DNA from: Acidobacteriota bacterium
GTDB taxonomy: Bacteria; Acidobacteriota; Vicinamibacteria; Vicinamibacterales; UBA2999
Length of the DNA: 64,000 nucleotides
Reading direction: 5' to 3'
Assembly: GCA_963169195.1 (NCBI GenBank)
Contig: CAUJDN010000112.1
Span: forward strand, 1 to 64,000
Below the pieces are notes generated by a model. It had not been told where the DNA came from. It searched no databases and worked only from the letters and a program-made list of their open reading frames with translations. Position 1 is the first letter of the stretch; each line of letters starts with the position of its first letter. Shown here piece after piece: positions 52,258 to 60,682 of the stretch. The position numbers were made by a program, and so were the translations under genes.

Positions 52258-54513
52258 TCAGGGCCGGTACCGCGCCGGCTCGGGGAGGCCTTCGATCTTG
52301 CGAATGACGGGTGCGGCGACCCAGGCCACGCGGTAGAAGGCCATCCACTTGCGCAGCAGCGGCAGCGCCTCGCGGGCGCCGGGGCCGATCTCGCCGAGTG
52401 CGATCGCCATGGCCCGCCGCATGTCGCGCCTCGCGATCGAGACCCATTCGTCGGGCTCCTCGTCCATCGCCGCCATGAGGGGACGCACGGCCGGCGCGGC
52501 GGCCGGGCCGAGCGCGGCAATCGCCAGGCCCACTTCGTAGCGCACCACGAGGTCGCGGTCGGCGAGCGCCGCGATGAGCGCGGGCAGCGCGGGCTCCGAG
52601 GCGCGGCCGATCTCGCGGAGCGCCAGCGCGGCCAACCCGCGCATGCGCGGGCTCGCGTCGGCGAGCAGCGGCGTGAGGCGGCTCACGGCCGGCGCCGCGG
52701 CCGGGCCGAAGGCTGCCAGCGCCTCGACGGCGGCCTCGCGCACGGCCGGGTCGGGATCGCCGGCGAGCGCCACGAGCGGCGCCACGGCGGCGGTCGCCTC
52801 GGGCGCGAAACGAGCCGCGGCCCGCGCCGCCTCCGCGCGCGTGTCGGCCGAGGCCGACGCGAGCGCCGTGACGTACACCTCGAGCGGCCGGCCGCGATAC
52901 GTCGGCGCGCCCGATGGCACGGCGGGCACCCCGCCCGCGGGCACCGCCGCTGCCGCGCTCGACTCCGTGCGCGCCGCCACGCGCGAGACGACGAGACCGT
53001 CGATGCCCAGGTAGTGGGCCGTCGCCTGCTCGTTCTTCCCCACGCAGGTGAACTCGACGGTGTGCCGGCCTCTGGTGAGGTCGAACCACCCGAGCAGATG
53101 ATCGGCCGCTACGTACAGCTCCGGGCCGTAGGCGTCGATCGGCGCCGCCACCCCGTGGCCGGGTAAGCGTCCCAGGGCCACGCCGTCGATCGTCACCTCG
53201 TAGATGCCGTAGTCGCGCGCGTGGGCCACCAGCGCCACGAGCTCGTAGGTGCCGTCCTCGGTGATGTCGACGGGGACGGCCACGCGCGCGCGCGGGCCGT
53301 CGGCCCTGAGGAAGAGCAGGTCCTTCGACCAGAACACTTCGCGCTGCACCCGGAGCTCGCCGCCCGCGCCGGTGGCCTCGGCCGCCAGATCCTCCACCTC
53401 GATCTGGCGGGCGTTGCCGTGCGGCAGCCGGGCGCGGCCGTAGGGCATCTCGGGCAGGTGCTCGTTGACCCCCTCCTGGTACCAGAACGCGACGCTGCTC
53501 CACAGGTCGAAGCGCTCGCGGAAGCCGTCCACCTTCTTCGGATCGGGATCCTGCTTCCAGCCCTTGTGCTCCATGTCGAACCTGAGCGACGTCGTGAACG
53601 GCACCGGGTCCGACAGGTGCCACCGGTAGCCGCTCAGGCGCGCGCCGACGTGTCGCCCCTCGGCGATGGGAATGCCCACCATGAGTCCGCTCGACGCCCG
53701 CAGCCCCCACGCGTCGAGGAAGTAGTCTTCGGTGCCCGTGCCCTCGAGCTGCGGCGTCGGCGATCCGTCCACGTAGAAGAGGTCGTCGCCCTCGCCGAAC
53801 CAGCCGGCCTCGGTCTGGATGACGTTGACGACGGCGCCCGCCAGATGGCCGCGACCCTTGACGTCGAGCACCGTGTAGTCGCGCCCCGCCGCCGGCGGCA
53901 GGTCCTGGCGGTAGAGTGCGTGCAGGTAGCCGACGTCGGCGGGCAGCTCGCGGTGCTTCTGCCAGTCGACCTGGTAGTAGAACATCGACACGCGCCGGCT
54001 GCCCTCGTTCGTGATGGTGATGCGGCACGACCTGCGGAACGGCATCGCCCAGTAGCTGTTCCGCGCGCGCCCGTTGGACGTGTTGCGAATCATGACCGAA
54101 TCGACGTTCCGCTCGTAGCCGTGTCCGACGGCGAAGAAGTCGCCGAGCGGCACGTCGATGCTCGGCGTCCGGCTGCCGTCGTAGTAGACGCGAAACCGCA
54201 GCAGGCGCGGCCACGCGTACTCGTTGGCGGCCAGCGTCATCCAGATGTGCGTCACGACGCCCGGCCCCTCGAGGTCGGCGAGGACGATGGTCTCACCCGG
54301 GATGGGGCGCTTGCTGTCGTCGTTGCTCTCCACGTAGACGTTGTTGCTCGTCGCGCGCCGCGCCTCGTAGTCCTTGAGCCGCGCCAGATCCAGCGGGCCG
54401 GCGAGCCCCTGCGCCTGCGCGCCGGGTGTTCCGGCGGCGGCCAGAAGCGCCATCGCGACGCCCAGCCCGCCCAGCCTCGCCCATCGCCCCCCCCGCATGC
54501 CCCGTGCTCTCAT
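52258..54513 (-). CDS. GH172 (DUF2961) glycosidase fused to HEAT repeats
   Basis: A 751-residue exported protein. Signal peptide: GVAMALLAAAGTPGAQAQ. The GH172 double jelly-roll covers about 45-360 (GVVTHIWMTLAANEYAWP, VPLGDFFAVGHGY, NSYWAMPFRRSCRI, GTGTEDYFLDAWG, the last with a likely catalytic Glu). A further beta-rich domain follows (about 390-530, with GRHTVEFTCVGKN). The last 200 residues are four to five HEAT-like helical repeats (VREAAVEALAAFGPAAAPAV and similar). A HEAT tail on a GH172 enzyme is unusual and may serve as a partner or glycan platform. The ATG has GGAGGAGG before it and overlaps the GH3 stop as ATGA. It is the last gene of the operon. Confidence 0.9.
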   Translation of the reverse strand: MRARGMRGGRWARLGGLGVAMALLAAAGTPGAQAQGLAGPLDLARLKDYEARRATSNNVYVESNDDSKRPIPGETIVLADLEGPGVVTHIWMTLAANEYAWPRLLRFRVYYDGSRTPSIDVPLGDFFAVGHGYERNVDSVMIRNTSNGRARNSYWAMPFRRSCRITITNEGSRRVSMFYYQVDWQKHRELPADVGYLHALYRQDLPPAAGRDYTVLDVKGRGHLAGAVVNVIQTEAGWFGEGDDLFYVDGSPTPQLEGTGTEDYFLDAWGLRASSGLMVGIPIAEGRHVGARLSGYRWHLSDPVPFTTSLRFDMEHKGWKQDPDPKKVDGFRERFDLWSSVAFWYQEGVNEHLPEMPYGRARLPHGNARQIEVEDLAAEATGAGGELRVQREVFWSKDLLFLRADGPRARVAVPVDITEDGTYELVALVAHARDYGIYEVTIDGVALGRLPGHGVAAPIDAYGPELYVAADHLLGWFDLTRGRHTVEFTCVGKNEQATAHYLGIDGLVVSRVAARTESSAAAAVPAGGVPAVPSGAPTYRGRPLEVYVTALASASADTRAEAARAAARFAPEATAAVAPLVALAGDPDPAVREAAVEALAAFGPAAAPAVSRLTPLLADASPRMRGLAALALREIGRASEPALPALIAALADRDLVVRYEVGLAIAALGPAAAPAVRPLMAAMDEEPDEWVSIARRDMRRAMAIALGEIGPGAREALPLLRKWMAFYRVAWVAAPVIRKIEGLPEPARYRP

Positions 54514-56309
54514 CGACCGCCTCCTCCCGCCGCGCGGGGCGGCACCACGAGTCCCGAGCCGATCGGGAACCGCTCGGACACCCGCACGGGCAGTCGCCCT
54601 CCGGTGCCGATCTCGCCCCTCATCAGCCGGATGAACGCGTCCGCGTAGGCCAGCTGGTTGCCGTAGAAACCGCCCTCGCCGTAGCCCACCAGGACCGCCG
54701 CCGCCCCGGCGGCGCTGCCGGCGACGTACGGGTTGCCATACGCCATGACGATGGCGCGTGCCGGCCTGAGGCCCGCCACCTCGCGCACGAGCGCCAGATC
54801 GGCGTCGCGCAGCGGACCGTTGTCCCGGTAGACCGTACGCTGGTTGAAGATCGACACGACGATGGTCGGCGCCTCCGCCGCGGCGCGGCGCGCCTCGTCG
54901 TGGACGGCGCGATCGGTCGTCGGCCCGATGACGAAGGTCCGCCCGACCGGGAGCGCCGCGCGTATCCGCGCCGCCACCTCGGCGGCGGCCGGGTCGTGGT
55001 CCTGCTTCTGCAGCACGATGTGCAGGAGGGCGCCGGCGTCGCCAGCCTGGCGCGGGAACACACCATCGTTGACGAGCAGCGTGAGCGACCGCTCGGCTAC
55101 CTCGCGCACGAGCGCGACGTGCGCGGGCACGCCCACGACCCGCGCGACGCCCGCCTCGTCCACCAGGCGCCTGCGATGCAGGTTCAACCGCGCCTTCCAG
55201 TACAGCAGCCGCCGCACCGAATCGTCGATCTGCCGCTCCGGGATTTCGCCACCGCGCACGGCGGCGACCACGGCCTCGAGTGTCTTCACCACGTCGGCGG
55301 GCTTGAGCAGCGCGTCGTGACCGGCTCGAACGGCCAGCACGCCCGCACGTTCGGCGCCGAAGCGGTCGGTCACTTTCTGGTACCAGAGGTCGTCGCTCGT
55401 CAGGACGTGCTTGAATCCGAGCCGTCCGCGCAGCCAGTCCCGCGCCAGCACGGGCTCGACGCTCGCCGGCAGGTCCGATCCGTTCGCGATCGACGGCACG
55501 GCGATGTGCTCGCTCATCACGAAGGCCACGCCGGCGTCGATGGCATGCCGGAACGCCCGCAGATCCTCCCGCTCCACCTGGTCGGCCGGCTTGCGGTTGA
55601 TGGTGAACTCGGTGCCGGCCACGAGCTCGACGTCGCCCCGCCCCGGGTAGTGCTTCGCCGTCGCGAGCATGCCGTGGTCCTGATAGCCGCGGATGTAGGC
55701 GCCGGCCAGGCGGCCCAGCTGCTCGACGTCCGCGCCGAACGACCGCCCGCCGAGCACCGGATTGTCGGGCCGGGTCTGAACGTCGACCACCGGTGAATAC
55801 GTGAGGTGGATGCCCATGGCCCGGCCTTCGACGGCCCCGACGCGCCCCACCGCGTAGGCCAGTTCCTCCGAGCCCACGGCCGAGAGCGCCATGTTGGGCG
55901 GAAACTCCGATGCGCCGGCGATCTGCTGTCCCGGCCCGCCCTCGAAATCTCCGGCGATGAGCAGCGGCAGCTCGGCTTCGCGCTGCAGGCGGTTGAGCAG
56001 CCGTGCCGTGTCGTGGGGCGCGCCGCCGTACACCACGAAGCCGCCGATGCCGTGCTCCCGGGCGAGGCGGAGCCATCGCTCGAGCTGCGGCGATCCCTCC
56101 GCGACGTACTCGCCGCGCATCTGCTCCACGAGCATCTGCCCGACCTTGCGCTCGAGCGTGAGCCCCTTCAACGTGGCCTCGGCCCAGCGCGTCGCCTCGT
56201 CGTGCGACGCGACGAGCGCCGCGGCCCCCGTCGTCTGTCCTTCCGGGACGGCCGTCCATGCCAGCACGGTGAGGCAGGCCACTGCCGCCGCCGTCAGCCG
56301 GGCCGTCAT
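54510..56309 (-). CDS. GH3-family exo-glycosidase (NagZ-like fold)
   Basis: A 599-residue exported GH3 enzyme. A signal peptide (AAAVACLTVLAWTAVPEG) precedes the TIM barrel (about 50-390). Substrate-binding residues are in AKHYPGRGDVELVAGTEF and SEHIAVPSI; the nucleophile Asp is in HVLTSDDLWYQ. The second alpha/beta domain (about 400-590) is present. NagZ-type enzymes have an Asp-His acid/base pair in the loop after KHFPGHGDT; here that loop lacks it, so the donor sugar or mechanism may differ. Start and stop overlap the neighbours as ATGA on both sides. Confidence 0.88.
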   Translation of the reverse strand: MTARLTAAAVACLTVLAWTAVPEGQTTGAAALVASHDEATRWAEATLKGLTLERKVGQMLVEQMRGEYVAEGSPQLERWLRLAREHGIGGFVVYGGAPHDTARLLNRLQREAELPLLIAGDFEGGPGQQIAGASEFPPNMALSAVGSEELAYAVGRVGAVEGRAMGIHLTYSPVVDVQTRPDNPVLGGRSFGADVEQLGRLAGAYIRGYQDHGMLATAKHYPGRGDVELVAGTEFTINRKPADQVEREDLRAFRHAIDAGVAFVMSEHIAVPSIANGSDLPASVEPVLARDWLRGRLGFKHVLTSDDLWYQKVTDRFGAERAGVLAVRAGHDALLKPADVVKTLEAVVAAVRGGEIPERQIDDSVRRLLYWKARLNLHRRRLVDEAGVARVVGVPAHVALVREVAERSLTLLVNDGVFPRQAGDAGALLHIVLQKQDHDPAAAEVAARIRAALPVGRTFVIGPTTDRAVHDEARRAAAEAPTIVVSIFNQRTVYRDNGPLRDADLALVREVAGLRPARAIVMAYGNPYVAGSAAGAAAVLVGYGEGGFYGNQLAYADAFIRLMRGEIGTGGRLPVRVSERFPIGSGLVVPPRAAGGGGR

Positions 56310-58261
56310 CGGTGCGCCACCTTCGCCCCGCTCAGAGCGGGCCACGCGTAGCCGTAGGCGGCAATGATGGCGAAGCAGACGAGCGGCACGGCGAAGGCCC
56401 GCGACATGTCGTAGCTGTCGGCCACCGCGCCCATCACCTTGGGCAGGATGGCGCCGCCGACGATCCCCATCACGATGTAGGCCGACGCCGCTTTCGCCCG
56501 CTCGCCGAGTCCGTAGATGCCGAGCGCGAAGATGGTGGGGAACATGATCGACATGAAGAAGTAGCTGAGGAAGACCGCGGCCACCGACACCCAGCCCAGC
56601 TTCAGGAACACCACCAGGCACAGGGCGACGTTCATCACGCCGTAGAGACCGACGACGCCGTGCGACGGCACGCGCCGGAGCAGCGCCGCGCCGCTCAGGC
56701 GCCCGAGCAGGAAGCACACGAACCCGAACGAGGCGAGGCTGGCGGCCGCCTGGTTGGTCACCGCCACCACGCCATCGTCGAACGGCAGCGCGCCGGGGAA
56801 GGCGGCGGCCAGCAGGCGGCGGTTCAGCCGCGCCGGGTTGCCGGGGCTGGCGTCGCCGGCGAGCAGGCGTTGGGTCTGGTCGTCGAGCGCGACGCCCGCG
56901 AATCGCTCGGGATCGTAGAGGGACGGGGTCGCGAGAAGACGGTTCAGATCCTGCGCCAGTTCGACCCGCAGGGCCGTGGCGCTCGCCGCGCCGGCGGCAA
57001 ACCGCTCCAGCGCCTGCCTGGCCGCGGACGACAGCTCGGCCGCCACGAAGGAGGACACGGGATCGGCTGGCGCGCCGAGGCGCGCCGCCAGCGCCGGCAC
57101 GTCGGCGATGTCGCCGCTCGTGAACGCCGTCCTCAGCTCCACCCACGGCCGCGCCGGGCCGGTCAGCCACGACGCGGGCAGCCCCGGCGGCTCGGAGGTC
57201 ACGTAGTTGATGAGGAAGCTGAAGATGCCGGCCTGCGCGGCCACGTAGAAGAACTGCGCGAGCGTTGCGCCCGAGAAGTGCGGGTGCGACCAGATGCTCT
57301 CGTGCGGCAGGCGCGCCGAGATGCCGCGAAGGCGGAGCGCGGAGGTGGCCACGGCCAGGCCCGCGGCCGCCGCGAGCGCGATCGCCACGGCGTTGTCGCT
57401 GGTGACGGCGATGCCGAGCGGGCGGGCCACACGCGCCAGGGGCTCGACGAGAGGGGGTCCGAGTCCGGCGCTGTCGAGGATCAGCCACAGCACGAGGCCG
57501 CACACGCCGACGAGCACCGCCACGTTGCCGACGAGCAGCGTGTAGACCAGCCCCGCGCCGCCCCGTTGCGCTCGCGCGGCCTCGGAGGCCCTCTCGCTGT
57601 CGCCCACGCGGCCGGCATCGTCCGTCGTGATGTCGGGCACCGGCGCGAAGAAGAACACGACGGCCAGCAGCAGCACGACCACGGCCACGCCGGCGTAGGG
57701 AATCCACAGCGTCTCGGCGCCCGTGCTGCGTCCCGCCTGGTCGCGGCCGTAGAAGAACAGGCCGCCGGCGATGGGGCCGAGAATCCAGCCCACGCCGTTC
57801 AGCGACTGCGCCAGGTTGATGCGCGTCGCGGCGTACCGCGGCGGACCGAGCACGGTCGTGTACGGGTTCGCCACGGTCTCGAGAAACGTCAGGCCCGAGG
57901 CCACGAGGCACACGCCGAGCAGGAACGCCCAGAAGGCGGCGATGCCGGTGGCGGGAATGAACCAGAAGCCGCCGACCGCCACGAGCAGCAAACCGGCGAT
58001 GATGCCGCCCCGGTAGCCCAGGCGCGTGGCCAGCCATCCGGCTGGCAGCGCCATCAGGAAATAGCCCATCCAGTGGGCGAACTGCACCCAGGCCGACTGC
58101 GACAGGCTGAGGCCCAGTTCCTCCTGGAAGTGCTTGTCCATCACGTCGATCATCCCGTTGCAGAACCCCCAGAGGAGGAACAGCGAGCTGACGAGCGTGA
58201 AGGTCAGCCGGTGGTTCCGGCCATCGGCGGTCACGAACAGGCCCGGCCCGTGTGCGCTCAT
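56306..58261 (-). CDS. FucP-like MFS sugar transporter with large central insert
   Basis: A 651-residue inner-membrane transporter of the fucose/glucose (FHS) MFS group. The first helices carry LLWGFCNGMIDVMDKHFQEE and the loop TRLGYRGGIIAG. The family is usually about 430 residues; the extra length is a mostly soluble stretch at about 380-490 (SDIADVPALAARL, DLNRLLATPSLYDPERFAGV), apparently exposed on one face of the membrane, plus extra hydrophobic segments around 240-300. It overlaps the GH3 gene by 4 nt and lies 6 nt from the DUF6786 gene. It probably imports the sugar released by the GH172 and GH3 enzymes. Confidence 0.85.
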   Translation of the reverse strand: MSAHGPGLFVTADGRNHRLTFTLVSSLFLLWGFCNGMIDVMDKHFQEELGLSLSQSAWVQFAHWMGYFLMALPAGWLATRLGYRGGIIAGLLLVAVGGFWFIPATGIAAFWAFLLGVCLVASGLTFLETVANPYTTVLGPPRYAATRINLAQSLNGVGWILGPIAGGLFFYGRDQAGRSTGAETLWIPYAGVAVVVLLLAVVFFFAPVPDITTDDAGRVGDSERASEAARAQRGGAGLVYTLLVGNVAVLVGVCGLVLWLILDSAGLGPPLVEPLARVARPLGIAVTSDNAVAIALAAAAGLAVATSALRLRGISARLPHESIWSHPHFSGATLAQFFYVAAQAGIFSFLINYVTSEPPGLPASWLTGPARPWVELRTAFTSGDIADVPALAARLGAPADPVSSFVAAELSSAARQALERFAAGAASATALRVELAQDLNRLLATPSLYDPERFAGVALDDQTQRLLAGDASPGNPARLNRRLLAAAFPGALPFDDGVVAVTNQAAASLASFGFVCFLLGRLSGAALLRRVPSHGVVGLYGVMNVALCLVVFLKLGWVSVAAVFLSYFFMSIMFPTIFALGIYGLGERAKAASAYIVMGIVGGAILPKVMGAVADSYDMSRAFAVPLVCFAIIAAYGYAWPALSGAKVAHR

Positions 58262-58267
58262 CGCGTG

Positions 58268-59491
58268 CTACCGCTTCCCCAGGGCCGAGGTGATGTCGGC
58301 CACGGACACGCCGAGCACGGCGCGCGCCACCGGGTCGAGCGCGGCCTCCGGGCCCGTCAGGTGCACGGTGCGGTGCACGTGCGCCGCGGTCGCGCCCGGC
58401 GCCAGGGCGGCGGCCGGCGACGAGGATTCGAGCTCGTAGAACGGGCCGAGCGGCCTGGCCCCCGGCTCGGGCGGGCCGTCGTTGTAGCTGTTGGCGGCGT
58501 CGCCGCCGTAGGGATCGTCCTGGATCTTCCAGAGCGAGTTCACGTAGTCGGTGGCGCCGGCCGGCTGGGTGAACTGCACGATGGTCAGCACGCGCCGGCC
58601 CGGGTCGTAGCTGCCGAGCACGCCCGTGCTGCGCCTGGGCGATACGCCGATCTTGCTGCGGTAGCGACCGTCGCCGCTGAAATAGATCGCCCGCTCGCGC
58701 ACGACCAGCCGCTCGGGCGGCACCGCGCCGAAGTAGTCGGATGTGACCCGCGGCCCCATCTCCCCTTCGGCACCCGGCACGATGGGCACGACGATGGTCG
58801 TCGTGGGCGAGGGCGTGAACATGCCGAGGATCCAGATCGACAGCAGTCCCGTCGGCTTGGCCCAGGCAACCGTGCCGGCGTTCGTGATGCGGTTGTCCGA
58901 TTCGAAGGCCACCAGGCGCACGCCGCTCGCCGGCGCCGCGCCCATCCGGGCCCACGCCGCCGCCGCGTCGAGCATCCGGACCTCGCGATCGACGCTCACC
59001 TCGAAGCGCGTGCCCGAGTAGTTGGTGAGCGTGAAGGCCGAGGTGAACCGTGCGCGGTCGCGCGCGACCGCGGCCACGTCGAAGGGCTCGGTGTCGATGG
59101 GCGCCGGCGTGTACCAGTCGGCCAGATCGAACCGGGCGCCCCTGGCGAAGAAGATCGAGAACTGCCCGCCCTCGGGCCCCAGCCAGAAGCGATCCTCGCC
59201 GCCGAAGACGTTGATGTGGGGCTCGGTCCTGCCCGAGGCGATGAGGGCGCGGTTGATCCAGCCGAAGCTCGGCCCCTCGTCGCCCTGGGCCGTGCTGGTC
59301 AGCACGCGGCCCTGCCACTTCGCCGAGAGCGCCACCTTGGCCATGCCCGCCTCGTCGGCGAGCACGATGAGGTCGGCGTGCTTCTCCAGGAATGCCACAT
59401 CGTCACCGAACGTGACCGACTGGGCGGAGGGATGGAAGGGCAGTGAGACAACCATGGAGGCCAGCAGGAGGGACACGAAGTGACGGGTCAT
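58268..59491 (-). CDS. DUF6786-family exported protein
   Basis: A 407-residue protein with a signal peptide (LLLASMVVSLPFHPSAQS). The body has the segments FGWINRALIASG, HINVFGGEDRFWLGPEGGQF and APIDTEPFDVAAVARDRARF, which I recognise as DUF6786 (from memory, not a search). The strand-rich, Gly/His/Asp-containing pattern looks like the galactose mutarotase (aldose epimerase) fold, which would suit a sugar operon. No function is established. It lies between the asparaginase and transporter genes on the same strand with short gaps. Confidence 0.75.
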   Translation of the reverse strand: MTRHFVSLLLASMVVSLPFHPSAQSVTFGDDVAFLEKHADLIVLADEAGMAKVALSAKWQGRVLTSTAQGDEGPSFGWINRALIASGRTEPHINVFGGEDRFWLGPEGGQFSIFFARGARFDLADWYTPAPIDTEPFDVAAVARDRARFTSAFTLTNYSGTRFEVSVDREVRMLDAAAAWARMGAAPASGVRLVAFESDNRITNAGTVAWAKPTGLLSIWILGMFTPSPTTTIVVPIVPGAEGEMGPRVTSDYFGAVPPERLVVRERAIYFSGDGRYRSKIGVSPRRSTGVLGSYDPGRRVLTIVQFTQPAGATDYVNSLWKIQDDPYGGDAANSYNDGPPEPGARPLGPFYELESSSPAAALAPGATAAHVHRTVHLTGPEAALDPVARAVLGVSVADITSALGKR

Positions 59492-59519
59492 GGGTTCGTC
59501 CTGGAAAGGGGGGCGGCCG

Positions 59520-60662
59520 CTACCGCCAGGGCAGCGCCGCCAGCTCTTCGTCGGTGAGCGGCGGCAGCAGGCCCCTCCCCTCCTCGAGCCGCGCACCCGC
59601 GGCGTCGTGCACGAAGAAGCCCTGGCCGGTGAGGGCCTTGGTGGCGGCGTCCACGCGCCCGCGCACCGAACAGCAGCCGTAGTCGCCGTGGCGGTCGAGC
59701 GCGACCAGCTTGAAGTTGAACATCGGCCGGCCGTCGTGGCGTTCGATGGCGCGCCGGCACACGAACTCGCAGGCCTGCTGCGGAGAAAGCCCGTCGCGCA
59801 TCTTCTCGACGACGTGGAACGACGCGCAGTGTCGGATGATCTCGTCGCCGTGCCCGGTCGCGCCGGCAGCGCCCACGGCGTTGTCGACGTAGAGCCCCGC
59901 GCCGATGATCGGCGAGTCGCCGACGCGGCCGACGATCTTGAAGTGGTGGCCCACCGTGCTCGTGGCGCCGGCGATGTCGCCGTGGCCGTCGAGGACGAGC
60001 AGCGTGATCGAATCGAGGTCCTCGAACCGGCGCCTGAGGTCCTCGAGGTCGCCTGGTGTCCGCGGCGCGGGTCGCGCGCCGGGCCGATCTTTCGGCCCGA
60101 AGTAGTAGTCGCGCGGGTTCAGGTTCTCCTTCCACTCGCGCCAGTGATCGCGCGCCTGGTCGGTCAGCAGGTCCTCCTCCTTGAAGCCGTGCATCCTGGC
60201 GAACTTCAGCGCGCCCTTGCCGACGAGCATCGAGTGGTCGGTGCGCTCCATCACCAGCCGCGCCACCGAGACCGGCGTCCTGATGTTCTCGAGCGCTGCG
60301 ACGGCGCCCGAGGCGCAGCCATCGCGGCCCGACATGATGGAGGCGTCGAGCTGCAGGAACCCCTCCTCGTTCGGGTCGCCGCCGTAACCGACCGTCGTGT
60401 CGAGCGGATCGGACTCGGAGACGTTGACGGCCTTCTCGGCCGCGTCGAGCGCCGAGCCGCCGTTCTGGAGCGCTGCCATGCCCGCGCCCGTGATCTTTTC
60501 GCGCACCTGCGCGAAGGTCTTGCTCGTGACGATGAGCGGCCGGTTGGGTGCCCGAGCCGCGGCCTGGCGGGCGAACGCCACGCGCCCGAGAAACGGCAGC
60601 GCCGCGCCAGCTCCCGCGATCGCGGACACGAGACGTCTGCGTGTGAACCGTGAACTCGTCAT
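59520..60662 (-). CDS. Glycosylasparaginase-family Ntn-hydrolase, Tat-exported
   Basis: A 380-residue N4-(beta-N-acetylglucosaminyl)-L-asparaginase homologue. The Tat signal is FTRRRLVSAIAGAGAALPFL. The substrate-binding region is very well kept (STVGHHFKIVGRVGDSPIIG, then ATGHGDEI). The autoproteolysis site normally reads His-Asp-Thr-Ile, with Thr as N-terminal nucleophile; here it reads Leu-Asp-Ser-Ile, with Ser218 in the Thr position. Serine can serve in Ntn hydrolases but usually more slowly. The family splits the GlcNAc-Asn bond of glycoproteins. The ATG at 60662 follows GGGGGAGG. Its place in a sugar operon hints at glycoprotein-derived substrates. Confidence 0.88.
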   Translation of the reverse strand: MTSSRFTRRRLVSAIAGAGAALPFLGRVAFARQAAARAPNRPLIVTSKTFAQVREKITGAGMAALQNGGSALDAAEKAVNVSESDPLDTTVGYGGDPNEEGFLQLDASIMSGRDGCASGAVAALENIRTPVSVARLVMERTDHSMLVGKGALKFARMHGFKEEDLLTDQARDHWREWKENLNPRDYYFGPKDRPGARPAPRTPGDLEDLRRRFEDLDSITLLVLDGHGDIAGATSTVGHHFKIVGRVGDSPIIGAGLYVDNAVGAAGATGHGDEIIRHCASFHVVEKMRDGLSPQQACEFVCRRAIERHDGRPMFNFKLVALDRHGDYGCCSVRGRVDAATKALTGQGFFVHDAAGARLEEGRGLLPPLTDEELAALPWR

Positions 60663-60682
60663 CGGTGCCTCCCCCTCGTGTG

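Noticed and set aside
56312..59446. A 1044-codon plus-strand frame
   Set aside because: It runs antisense to the MFS and DUF6786 genes and shows no protein-like composition (rich in Arg, Gly, His).
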